Assembly (NCBI GenBank): GCA_910584215.1
Contig: CAJTYI010000076.1
Span: 1-15,122, forward strand
Origin: an uncultured Roseburia sp.
GTDB lineage: Bacteria; Bacillota; Clostridia; Lachnospirales; Lachnospiraceae
Direction: 5' to 3'
Length of the DNA stretch: 15,122 nucleotides
Positions 8,329 to 14,411 of this stretch are shown here, one piece after another (the stretch's first letter is position 1; every line of letters begins with the position of its first letter). The notes below the pieces were generated by a model. That model did not search any database. It saw only the letters and a program-made list of their open reading frames with translations, and had not been told where the DNA came from. The position numbers and the translations under genes were made by a program.

Positions 8329-8359
8329 TTGACTCTGACCTTACGTCATAGTATAGCAT
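8329..8359 (+). promoter_or_regulatory. MerR-type promoter/operator of the TipAS-like regulator
   Basis: TTGACT (8329-8334) is the -35. The -10 is TATAGC (8352-8357, 17-bp spacer) or TAGCAT (8354-8359, the 19-bp spacer typical of MerR promoters). A near-perfect dyad fills the spacer: ACTCTGAC (8332-8339), centre CTTAC, GTCATAGT (8345-8352), with one mismatched pair. MerR-family activators bind such spacer dyads and untwist over-long promoters. The position directly upstream of the merR gene suggests autoactivation on ligand binding. Confidence 0.7.
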
Positions 8360-8384
8360 AGAAGCGAAAGGAGGATTCACAACC

Positions 8385-9125
8385 ATGCTAACGGTAAACG
8401 AAGTAAGCAAACGCACAGGCGTGAGCGTGCGCACGCTGCACCATTATGATGCGATCGGCCTGCTTACACCGACCAAGGTTACAGATGCAGGCTACCGCCT
8501 GTATGACAACGCAGCTCTTGGGCGTCTGCAAAACATTCTAATGTTTCGCGAGCTGCAATTTCCTCTCAAGGAAATCCGGCAGATCCTTGACAGTCCAACG
8601 TTTCAGCCCCAGGAGGCCATCGCACAGCAAATTAAATTATTGGAGTTGCAGCGAAAGCATATCGACGATCTGCTATCGCTCGCCCGTGACATTCAGAAGA
8701 AAGGAGCAGATATTATGGATTTTCAAACATTTCAGAAAACAGAATTAGAAGCATATGCAAAGGAGGTAAAGCAGCGGTGGGGTTCCACCGGCGCTTACAG
8801 AGAATTTGAGCAAAAAAGTGCCGGGAAAAGTAAAGAAAACCTTAAGGAGACAGCAAAAGAACTTCTGTCTCTGTTTAGCGATCTCGGCTCCATGCGCACG
8901 CTCTCTCCCGAAGAACCGGCGGTACAGGCAAAAATCGGCGAATTGCAGACGTTTATCACAGAACATTATTATACCTGTACCGACGAAATCCTACTGGGGC
9001 TGAGCCAGCTCTATGTGGGTGACGAGCGCATGAAACACAATATCGACAGAGCAGGCGGGGAGGGAACGGCCGAATTTACACGACAGGCCATCTCCACCTA
9101 CACCGCCCGGTCCTCTGAGAAGTAA
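8385..9125 (+). CDS. MerR family regulator with a C-terminal TipAS antibiotic-recognition domain
   Basis: This is a ligand-responsive transcription activator. The MerR winged helix is clear at 1 to about 70: LTVNEVSKRTGVSVRTLHHY (2-21), then GLLTPTKVTDAGYRLY and LGRLQNILMFRELQFPLKEI. A dimerisation helix spans about 75-108. Residues 111-246 form an all-helical TipAS-like domain, the fold that binds thiopeptide-type ligands in TipAL, with the segment LYVGDERMKHNID. Cys198 lies in a similar region to the ligand-attaching cysteine of TipA, but equivalence is unproven. Total length (246) is close to TipAL (about 253). AGGAGG lies 10 nt before the ATG. A second ribosome binding site and ATG occur in frame at codon 111. 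Its targets may include itself and possibly the nearby exporter genes. Confidence 0.9.
   Translation: MLTVNEVSKRTGVSVRTLHHYDAIGLLTPTKVTDAGYRLYDNAALGRLQNILMFRELQFPLKEIRQILDSPTFQPQEAIAQQIKLLELQRKHIDDLLSLARDIQKKGADIMDFQTFQKTELEAYAKEVKQRWGSTGAYREFEQKSAGKSKENLKETAKELLSLFSDLGSMRTLSPEEPAVQAKIGELQTFITEHYYTCTDEILLGLSQLYVGDERMKHNIDRAGGEGTAEFTRQAISTYTARSSEK
8701..8717 (+). promoter_or_regulatory. Internal ribosome binding site and in-frame ATG for a free TipAS-like domain
   Basis: AAGGAG (8701-8706, within AAAGGAG) stands 8 nt upstream of ATG (8715-8717), which is codon 111 of the MerR gene and in frame. Initiation here would give a 136-aa protein consisting of the ligand-binding domain alone. In Streptomyces tipA the short form TipAS starts internally at about codon 110, so both position and product match that known arrangement. 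Use of the site is inferred. Confidence 0.6.
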
Positions 9126-9150
9126 CCGCGGCAGCCCACCCGACACCGCC

Positions 9151-9172
9151 TGACTGCGTGCAGGCGCAGTCA
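9151..9172. other. Hairpin between convergent genes
   Basis: TGACTGCG (9151-9158) and CGCAGTCA (9165-9172) form a perfect 8-bp stem with loop TGCAGG. It lies 25 bp after the MerR stop and includes the stop codon of the convergent membrane-protein gene. Its location suits a bidirectional terminator, but neither strand has a following T-run. Confidence 0.35.
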
Positions 9173-10627
9173 TCCGATCGAAAGCACTTCAAACAGCACA
9201 TTAGCCAGACAGAGCAGCGCGAAAAATGTGAGCAGCAATTTGCCGCCCGCGGTCTCGCATTTGTCCCGCAGCGGGGTAAGGAGTTTTTGCACGGCATAGA
9301 GCGCAGCCAACAGCAGTATGACATAGAGCGCGGCATAGACCCGCTCTCCCGACACATAGATCGTCGCCATAAATCCGAGCACCGCCCCGGCGCCAAAGCC
9401 GCATCCTAGCAGCAGCACGACGTAAATATAGGCCAACAACTGATCTGCCAACAACTGATAAAACGCATACAGCAAAGATACCACTGAAAGCGCAAGATAC
9501 ACAATGGGCATCCATGTCGTAAGCGCGCCCCAGTCCCAAGACAAAACCTCGCCGGGAACTGGAAACAAGCTGGCAAACCCCGGAAATGCGGTGCGGATAA
9601 CCGTCTGCCCAATTAAAATGAAAAACGCAGCGGCCGAAAACAGTGTCTTTCTATAGCTGTCTGTTTTCAGATATACCAGCAGCGCCACAAGCAGGGTGAC
9701 AGCGACAAATACGATATCGGCGTTGGCGATAAAGACCCGCTCGATGCTCAAAAGTCCCAGATAGAGCTTGTCACCAAAACCGAACGTCTCATAGACCGGC
9801 AAATCAGACAGGCTCACCGCGTTGCGCGCCGCGTTGCCGGGACAGGCGGCGATCACCGCGAGGGAAACGAGGCTGACGGCCACATACAGGCCAAATATCC
9901 ACCGCCTGAGATACTTTTGGGTATCCGGTTCCCCCGCAAGCGTATCCTCCTGCTCCTCATCCGCATTAGCGGCATAGCCGGTATCTTTTGCATTTTTGTG
10001 CGCAAGCCGATAAACTCCGCAAAGAATCAACAGCACCAACAATATGACTGCATACTGCTCATGGCTGCCTGTCATGACGGCCACCGGTATACTAAAGGCT
10101 GCCGCAAGCGGCGACATTTTTTCTCTGCAGGCAATGCGCCGCAGCATAAGCGCGACAAAAAGTATCCCCCACAGAGGCCAGAAATGCGTCTCAGTCGTTG
10201 TAATCCAGCCGGCCGTCCCCATGTCGTGAAGCGGGTACAAGAGTACTGCACCGGCAGAGCACCAGCAGAGCAGCTCATCTTGTCTGTCACAAAGTCCGCC
10301 CTCTTTGGGAACACCGCCAAGCAGTCTTACAAACAACACCGGCAAAGACGCATAGAAAAGCAGGTTGATCAATCGCCATAGCCAGGGCACTTTGATTACC
10401 AGCACCAAAATCGCCTCGAGCACAATGCGCGAAGTCCAAAATTCATACCGGCCTGCCAGATATTCCGTCAGGGTTGTCCCATCCAACGCCGCGGCAAAGA
10501 AAGGGTCGTCCCCACCCATAGGGTGCATACGCAGGTGGTAGATGACCGAGAGGCCAAACACGACGAAAAAAGGCAGATATAATCGAATATCTGCCTTCGT
10601 GAGTCTATTCTTCTTCAAAAATATCAT
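9170..10627 (-). CDS. Polytopic membrane protein, DUF6056-like, possibly GT-C type glycosyltransferase
   Basis: The 485-residue protein has about 10-11 hydrophobic segments. TM1 (about 17-33) is followed by an external loop HPMGGDDPFF (35-44), then RYEFWTSRIVLEA (60-72). An acidic pair in the first outer loop after TM1 is the layout of GT-C glycosyltransferases using lipid-linked sugars. A loop at about 215-240 is acidic and hydrophilic. The resemblance to DUF6056 is from recollection of the motif pattern, and enzyme activity is inference. The ATG overlaps the 3' end of the zinc-ribbon gene by 23 bp in another frame, with no strong ribosome binding site of its own, suggesting translational coupling. 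It converges on the MerR gene. Confidence 0.7.
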   Translation of the reverse strand: MIFLKKNRLTKADIRLYLPFFVVFGLSVIYHLRMHPMGGDDPFFAAALDGTTLTEYLAGRYEFWTSRIVLEAILVLVIKVPWLWRLINLLFYASLPVLFVRLLGGVPKEGGLCDRQDELLCWCSAGAVLLYPLHDMGTAGWITTTETHFWPLWGILFVALMLRRIACREKMSPLAAAFSIPVAVMTGSHEQYAVILLVLLILCGVYRLAHKNAKDTGYAANADEEQEDTLAGEPDTQKYLRRWIFGLYVAVSLVSLAVIAACPGNAARNAVSLSDLPVYETFGFGDKLYLGLLSIERVFIANADIVFVAVTLLVALLVYLKTDSYRKTLFSAAAFFILIGQTVIRTAFPGFASLFPVPGEVLSWDWGALTTWMPIVYLALSVVSLLYAFYQLLADQLLAYIYVVLLLGCGFGAGAVLGFMATIYVSGERVYAALYVILLLAALYAVQKLLTPLRDKCETAGGKLLLTFFALLCLANVLFEVLSIG

Positions 10628-10976
10628 CTAACTTTGTACCGCAACTGCTGCAAAATGTCGCACCCTCCGGCATCTTTGCCCCGCATTTCGGACACTGGGC
10701 AGCGCCCCGAAGCTTGAGCACCTCGCCTTTCATACGAGCGATCTCATCCAATGCCTCTTTTATCAGGAACAGCTGTTCTCTCTCCTCACACTCGGTATCG
10801 TCCTTGTGCGCCGTAAAATAGCTTTCTCCCAGCGCGATATACTGTTTTTGTACATAATCTTCTTTTGCCTTGATATCAATCTTTAACTTGGCAATCTCAG
10901 AGACATCTTTTGCTTTCTGGCTGACATCTTTTCCAGCAGTCAGCAGAGCTTCACCAATCTGCTCAAATAAATCCAT
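10605..10976 (-). CDS. Zinc-ribbon protein with an N-terminal helical/coiled-coil region
   Basis: The 123-residue soluble protein has a charged helical part (1 to about 90, alternating K/E/D with regular hydrophobics) followed by a zinc ribbon, CPKCG (95-99) and CSSCG (109-113), with all four cysteines in place. The end is acidic (DDIFEEE). This type is common in Clostridia and usually unassigned; it may act in protein-protein interactions. GAGGT lies 5 nt upstream of the ATG. It is the first gene of a two-gene unit with the overlapping membrane protein. The leader carries a small AGGCC-AAAC-GGCCT hairpin (11025-11038). Confidence 0.8.
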   Translation of the reverse strand: MDLFEQIGEALLTAGKDVSQKAKDVSEIAKLKIDIKAKEDYVQKQYIALGESYFTAHKDDTECEEREQLFLIKEALDEIARMKGEVLKLRGAAQCPKCGAKMPEGATFCSSCGTKLDDIFEEE

Positions 10977-11071
10977 CGCTTACCTCGTTTCTGCGCAATG
11001 CGCGTTTCCTGTCGACCGCCCCACAGGCCAAACGGCCTCTTAAAGCCGGAACGGTTGCGTATCCTGTTCTT

Positions 11072-11100
11072 ATTATACCCACGGAACACCGACTATGCAA
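11072..11100 (-). promoter_or_regulatory. Sigma-A promoter of the zinc-ribbon/membrane-protein unit
   Basis: A perfect TATAAT (11072-11077) and a good TTGCAT (-35, 11095-11100) are separated by exactly 17 bp on the minus strand, about 95 bp upstream of the zinc-ribbon ATG. It lies just beyond the stop of the second MATE gene, so the two downstream genes can be transcribed independently. Confidence 0.7.
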
Positions 11101-11123
11101 GTATTTCCTATATTAAATAAATA

Positions 11124-12452
11124 TTAAAAATAATGATATTTTCTGCGCTTTAGAACCAGCAGCGCCAGTGTCACAACAATCGCCATCACTTCGGCCGCCA
11201 CAATCGACCACCAGATGCCATCAAGTCCCCACAACAGCGGGAAAATGATGACTGCTGCAATCTGAAACACCATGGTCCGCAGAAAAGAAATGAGCGCAGA
11301 GGTAAGTCCGTCATTGAGCGCTGTAAAAAAGGAGGAGCCGAATATCGTAAAACCGGAAAACAAAAACGCCACCGAGAATATGGCAAACGCATGCACGGTG
11401 ATCGCCAGCAGTTCCTCATCATAGCCGACAAACAGGTGTGACAGCGGCCCGCTGAGCGTTTCCCCGGCAATACACATAATCACCGCAAAACTTCCGATTA
11501 ACAGTGCACTTTTCTTTAAGAGACCTCTTAGCTCCTCATAGTTTTTCGCGCCGTTATGGTAGCCGATGACCGGCGCCGTTCCAACCGCATAGCCGATAAA
11601 TATAGCCATAAAAATCATACTGACATACATCAGTACGCCGTAGCCCGCTACCCCGTTCTCTCCGGCATAGCGCATCAGCTGCGCATTGTACAGCATACTG
11701 ACGATGGACATGGAAATGTTGCTCATCAACTCCGACGCGCCGTTGGTACAGGTTTTCAGCAGCGCCCTCCCGTCAAAGCGGCACTTTACCAGGCGCAGCA
11801 GACTGGTATTTTTGCGCCCAAAATAGAGTAACGGCAGCACACCGCCGACAAATTGGCTGAGGGCCGTTGCCGCAGCAGCGCCCTCCAATCCCCAGCGGAG
11901 CGCGCCGACAAACAGCGCATCCAGCAGCATATTGGTCACACCGGAAGCCACCGTAATGTAAAGACCGAGATTCGGCTTTGCAGCCGTGGCAAACAGGCAC
12001 TGAAACTCATACTGAAGGATGAAAAACGGCAGCGCCGTCAATATGATACGCCCATACGTCACACAGCCTTCCAACAGCTGTCCCTCCGCGCCCAGAAACA
12101 GCGCGAAGGGGCGCAGCATGATGTTGCCGATTACGGCCAGAACTATGGCCAGCAATATCGACACATAGATTAACATGGAAAACGTCTCGTTTGCTTTCTT
12201 CTCATCCCCCTCCCCCATGGTCTTTGAGATCAGGGCGCTGCCGCCCGTGCCGAACATAAATCCGACGCATCCCATAATCATGAGCAGCGGCATAATGAAA
12301 TTGACGGAGGCAAACGATGTCTTTCCCGCAAAGTTCGAGACAAAAAATCCGTCCACCACGCCGTAGATGGAAGTAAATACCATCATGACAATGGACGGAA
12401 AAGTAAAGCGCAGTAAGCGTCGATAGGTAAAATGATCGGATAATTTTATCAT
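11124..12452 (-). CDS. MATE family efflux transporter (MepA-like)
   Basis: From the ATG at 12450-12452 the protein is 442 aa with about 12 membrane segments. The start MIKLSDHFTYRRLLRFTFPS and the following SIYGVVDGFFVSNF and GTGGSALISKTMGEGDEKKA are typical of MepA-type MATE exporters. The second half repeats the pattern with GASELMSNISMSIVSMLYN and VIGYHNGAKN. An ATG four codons earlier (12462-12464) has AAAGG only 1 nt away, too close to work normally. The chosen ATG instead follows by 5 nt the stop of a small reading frame with an excellent ribosome binding site. Substrate is unknown. The kinase-like gene lies upstream on the same strand. Confidence 0.9.
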   Translation of the reverse strand: MIKLSDHFTYRRLLRFTFPSIVMMVFTSIYGVVDGFFVSNFAGKTSFASVNFIMPLLMIMGCVGFMFGTGGSALISKTMGEGDEKKANETFSMLIYVSILLAIVLAVIGNIMLRPFALFLGAEGQLLEGCVTYGRIILTALPFFILQYEFQCLFATAAKPNLGLYITVASGVTNMLLDALFVGALRWGLEGAAAATALSQFVGGVLPLLYFGRKNTSLLRLVKCRFDGRALLKTCTNGASELMSNISMSIVSMLYNAQLMRYAGENGVAGYGVLMYVSMIFMAIFIGYAVGTAPVIGYHNGAKNYEELRGLLKKSALLIGSFAVIMCIAGETLSGPLSHLFVGYDEELLAITVHAFAIFSVAFLFSGFTIFGSSFFTALNDGLTSALISFLRTMVFQIAAVIIFPLLWGLDGIWWSIVAAEVMAIVVTLALLVLKRRKYHYF

Positions 12453-12457
12453 AAAAA

Positions 12458-12532
12458 TTACCATGCCTTTCTCTCAACCTGCAGGCTTTGGACCGCAGGC
12501 ACAAATTTGCGTGTGAAAAATTTATTTTTCAC
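12458..12532 (-). CDS. Candidate 24-aa leader peptide upstream of the MATE gene
   Basis: GTG (12530-12532) is preceded at 6 nt by AAGGAGG (12539-12545), one of the strongest ribosome binding sites in the window. The frame has 24 codons (beginning MKNKFFTRKFV, ending ERKAW) and its TAA (12458-12460) lies 5 nt before the MATE ATG, so ribosomes finishing it could reinitiate on the exporter. The GTG is inside a perfect hairpin. It begins 21 nt after the kinase-like gene. This could be a regulatory uORF, as in attenuated drug-resistance genes, or a chance frame; only the ribosome binding site and spacing argue for it. Confidence 0.45.
   Translation of the reverse strand: MKNKFFTRKFVPAVQSLQVERKAW
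12500..12522. repeat. Short direct repeat, copy 1 (leader of the MATE gene)
   Basis: CACAAATTT-GCG-TGTGAAAAATT matches CACAAATTT-ATC-TGTGAAAAATT at 13366-13388, 20 of 23 bases. Both copies lie in non-coding DNA, one on each side of the kinase-like gene and in the same orientation. On the minus strand both can be read as FFT(R/D)KFV. Confidence 0.6.
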
Positions 12533-12534
12533 AC
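12511..12534. promoter_or_regulatory. Perfect hairpin covering the leader-peptide start codon
   Basis: GTGTGAAAAA (12511-12520) and TTTTTCACAC (12525-12534) form a perfect 10-bp stem with loop TTTA, in the 89-bp gap between the kinase-like gene and MATE. In the minus-strand RNA it would enclose the GTG start of the leader frame and leave AAGGAGG free. The stem is AT-rich; it could equally be an operator for a dimeric repressor. Confidence 0.5.
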
Positions 12535-12553
12535 TATTCCTCCTTGTATACGA

Positions 12554-13177
12554 TTATTCAAGTTTCCTTTCAAACCAGCGCACCGCAAATTCGGCGACCG
12601 CAGGCGCCAATTGCTTGATTTCCCAATCCGACGTATTGACCGTCAGATGGTATGCATTTCGTTCTCCCCATGCGCTGCCTGCGATCAGTTCATGCATCTG
12701 AGCACGATTCTTATCAATGCCGCGGATCTTACGCTCCATCTCCTTTTGGGATAAGCGTTCGTCTTTTCTTGCGCGCTCCAAACAGCGCCGCACTCTCACG
12801 TCGAGGTCGGCGGCAACAAAAAGCCGAAACGGACTGTAATCGCGCAGCAAAATGCCCGCACTGCGCCCGACGATCACACAGTCTTTTCCCGCACCTGCAA
12901 TCGCTTCTATAACCTGTCTCTCCTCCAGCAGCAAATTGGTTTTGGAACGCTGCAAGGCCGCACTGCCCGAAATGGAACTCCTGTAGTGGAGCGGTATGCC
13001 CTTCCAGGACTGATTTTCCAGCATGTTCTCCACATACGCCTCATCCATCCCTCTATTTTTTGCGATCGCGCTGATAATCTCTCTGTCAAAATATTCATAT
13101 CCCAGCAGGTCCGACATCCGCCGGCCTAGTTCTCTTCCGCCGCTTCCAAACTCACGGCTGATTGTGATAATCCGCAT
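12554..13177 (-). CDS. Cytidylate kinase-like family protein
   Basis: The 207-aa protein belongs to the cytidylate kinase-like P-loop group (Pfam Cytidylate_kin2 type). It begins MRIITISREFGSGGRELGRR; the loop GSGGRE (11-16) replaces the GSGKGT of true Cmk, a substitution normal for this group but leaving the nucleotide substrate uncertain. FDREII (30-35), CVIVGRSAGILLRD (100-113) and the arginine-rich lid helix RVRRCLERARKDERLS (128-143) follow, as expected of NMP-kinase folds. GGAGG is 6 nt before the ATG. It is the first gene of the unit kinase, leader peptide, MATE. It should not be called cmk, because the essential cytidylate kinase is a distinct protein. Confidence 0.85.
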   Translation of the reverse strand: MRIITISREFGSGGRELGRRMSDLLGYEYFDREIISAIAKNRGMDEAYVENMLENQSWKGIPLHYRSSISGSAALQRSKTNLLLEERQVIEAIAGAGKDCVIVGRSAGILLRDYSPFRLFVAADLDVRVRRCLERARKDERLSQKEMERKIRGIDKNRAQMHELIAGSAWGERNAYHLTVNTSDWEIKQLAPAVAEFAVRWFERKLE

Positions 13178-13221
13178 GATAATCCTCCATTCTGAAGCGA
13201 TTTATGGCACAGGCCCGCAAA

Positions 13222-13238
13222 CCGAATGTCAGATTCGG
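13222..13238. other. Small hairpin in the kinase-gene leader
   Basis: CCGAAT and ATTCGG form a perfect 6-bp stem around GTCAG, about 45 nt upstream of the kinase-like start codon. It is a possible transcript-stability or control element; no known riboswitch was recognised. Confidence 0.3.
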
Positions 13239-13246
13239 CTTCGCAT

Positions 13247-13342
13247 GGGTTGTCGCAATAAGCATTGAATGTACAAGATATCGTATTAGCATGTGATTGC
13301 ATTTACAATTTCTTGTCCACATCATTCGTAATGCGACAGCCC
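13247..13342. repeat. MITE-like element with terminal inverted repeats
   Basis: The left end GGGTTGTCGCAATA (13247-13260) and the reverse complement of the right end, GGGCTGTCGCATTA (13329-13342), agree at 12 of 14 bases. A 68-bp AT-rich interior has no gene. G-rich ends of this form resemble insertion-sequence termini and the dispersed repeats of clostridial intergenic regions. No flanking target duplication was found, so mobility is not shown. Confidence 0.45.
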
Positions 13343-13343
13343 C

Positions 13344-13357
13344 TTACAAATTTGTAA
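13344..13357. promoter_or_regulatory. 14-bp perfect palindrome
   Basis: TTACAAATTTGTAA is a perfect palindrome lying between the putative kinase promoter and the MITE-like element. It would be just downstream of the transcription start, a common repressor position. The cognate regulator is unknown. Confidence 0.4.
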
Positions 13358-13365
13358 CGCTTCAG

Positions 13366-13388
13366 CACAAATTTATCTGTGAAAAATT
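13366..13388. repeat. Short direct repeat, copy 2 (promoter of the kinase-like gene)
   Basis: This is the second copy of the 23-bp motif described at 12500-12522 (20 of 23 identical). It overlaps the predicted -10 and spacer of the kinase-gene promoter, a position suited to control by a DNA-binding protein. Confidence 0.6.
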
Positions 13389-13397
13389 AGCTGTCAA
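13370..13397 (-). promoter_or_regulatory. Possible promoter of the kinase/leader/MATE unit
   Basis: A perfect TTGACA (-35, 13392-13397) is followed after 16 bp by TAAATT (-10, 13370-13375) on the minus strand. The resulting leader to the kinase ATG would be about 185 nt and include the palindrome, the MITE-like element and the small hairpin. The consensus -35 supports it; the -10 is a partial match. Confidence 0.45.
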
Positions 13398-13442
13398 GAT
13401 GCTTTTCGCAGTATTTTCTTTTTTCTATCTATGATTCCAAAT

Positions 13443-13580
13443 TCAGACTTTTATGGTAAATGACAACGCCCCCCGATAAACTTCCTTGATTCCATATTGC
13501 CGAATCCCAAGCCAGGATGTAAATGCCTGTCCTCGGCTCATTTCGGTGTGAAATATAGTATTTGACCGCAAAACATCCAT
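13443..13580 (-). CDS. Candidate 45-aa small protein downstream of marR
   Basis: An ATG 12 nt beyond the MarR stop opens a 45-codon frame ending in TGA (13443-13445). The peptide begins MDVLRSNTIFHTEMSRGQAF and continues with Trp-Leu-Gly-Ile-Arg-Gln-Tyr, a composition plausible for a real, basic small protein. No ribosome binding site is visible, so expression would depend on coupling with marR. It could also be a relic inside a repeated intergenic block. I do not recognise a family. Confidence 0.3.
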   Translation of the reverse strand: MDVLRSNTIFHTEMSRGQAFTSWLGIRQYGIKEVYRGALSFTIKV

Positions 13581-13592
13581 TGACGTAAGCGG

Positions 13593-14336
13593 TTAGAGTT
13601 TCTTCTCACACTGCAATTGCTCTGTTTTTTCTCTTAAAGACACCAAATAGTTTTCCGTCAATCGCAGATATTTTAAAACATCCGCTTTCTCCCATGATGC
13701 AAAAATTTCCTCTTCAATCTGTATCATCCGGTATGCCGTCCGCTCGGCCAGTTTTCTGCCCTTTTCCGTGAAATATACTTTCTTTGACTTGGCATTAAAG
13801 GCTTCCAGATAGACAATGCCTTCCGACTCCAGCTTGCGCATGGCAGAGTTGATCGTCTGTTTGCTAAGTCCTGTGTAGACACTGATGTTCTGGAGCCGGC
13901 AGCCCTCCCCGTTGTCACACACCGCGTATAGAATTCTCATGGCGCTGTCGGAAAGCCCCAGCTTCAAAGACAGCGCATGATACGCCGCTTCAATTTCACC
14001 GCAGAGATAATTATAGCGTTTCATTTCCTTTGATATACGGACCGTCGTTGGATAGCTTCTTTCTTTTGATGCGCTATCTGGCATGGGATTGCTTCTTTCT
14101 TTCGGTTCGCTATCCGGCTCAGGATTGCTTTTTTCTTTTGATTCGCTATCTGGCATGGGATTGCTTTTTTCTTTTGATTCGCCAGCTGGCATGGGATTGC
14201 TTCTTTCTTTCGATGCGATACCTGGCTCGGGATTGCTTCTTTCTTTCGGTTCGCTATCTGGCATAAGATAGCCTCTTTCTTGTGATTTGCTATCGGGCTC
14301 AGGATAGCTTCTTTCTTGTGATTCGTGGGTTGCCAT
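13593..14336 (-). CDS. MarR family transcriptional regulator with an N-terminal 12-residue tandem repeat region
   Basis: This is a one-component winged-helix regulator. From the ATG at 14334-14336 the protein is 247 aa, about 100 longer than ordinary MarR proteins. Residues 4-99 are eight 12-residue repeats of the type SESKERSNPMPD. The MarR domain follows: dimerisation helix (about 103-125), HTH (LQNISVYTGLSKQTINSAMR), wing (ESEGIVYLEAFNAKSKKVYF), and C-terminal helices ending in a Lys/Glu-rich tail. The start is fixed by GGAGG 6 nt upstream; an ATG eight codons earlier precedes that site. The promoter carries two dyads, so autorepression is likely. The exported target is probably within the flanking efflux or TetR genes, which is inference. 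Confidence 0.88.
   Translation of the reverse strand: MATHESQERSYPEPDSKSQERGYLMPDSEPKERSNPEPGIASKERSNPMPAGESKEKSNPMPDSESKEKSNPEPDSEPKERSNPMPDSASKERSYPTTVRISKEMKRYNYLCGEIEAAYHALSLKLGLSDSAMRILYAVCDNGEGCRLQNISVYTGLSKQTINSAMRKLESEGIVYLEAFNAKSKKVYFTEKGRKLAERTAYRMIQIEEEIFASWEKADVLKYLRLTENYLVSLREKTEQLQCEKKL
14040..14327 (-). repeat. Eight tandem 36-bp repeats coding the MarR N-terminal extension
   Basis: Eight consecutive 36-bp units encode 12-residue repeats; examples are HESQERSYPEPD, SEPKERSNPEPG, GESKEKSNPMPD and SASKERSYPTTV. Conserved core residues are Lys/Gln-Glu-Arg/Lys-Ser-Asn/Tyr-Pro, and the variable positions alternate Glu-Pro and Met-Pro. Unit length is a multiple of three, so gain or loss of units would keep the reading frame. 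Confidence 0.9.
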
Positions 14337-14411
14337 GGGACACCTCCATGCGTCCGCCACGCACTTATACAGAACTCGCGTGCGTCTATCGGCCGATTCT
14401 CATCATGTGAA

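Noticed and set aside
12545..12573. TTGAAA-17 bp-TATACA promoter-like pair at the end of the kinase-like gene
   Set aside because: Transcription from it would start inside or after the AAGGAGG of the leader peptide, removing that site. Read-through from the kinase promoter fits better, though this pair could serve the MATE gene alone.
13126..13302. 58-codon minus-strand frame overlapping the start of the kinase-like gene
   Set aside because: It runs through the MITE-like right half and small hairpin, has no ribosome binding site, and overlaps a well-supported gene in another frame.
13307..13391. 27-codon minus-strand stretch (FFTDKFV...) in the kinase promoter region
   Set aside because: A TAA directly precedes it and no start codon is suitably placed; it probably reflects the short repeat rather than a gene.
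14030..14271. Two plus-strand repetitive frames (FFLLMRYLAWDC-like repeats)
   Set aside because: They are the complement of the marR tandem repeats and have no independent start signals; the MarR reading frame explains the periodicity.
14040..14327. Regular 36-bp repeats as a possible CRISPR array
   Set aside because: Units are contiguous with no unique spacers, and they encode an open reading frame continuous with the MarR domain.
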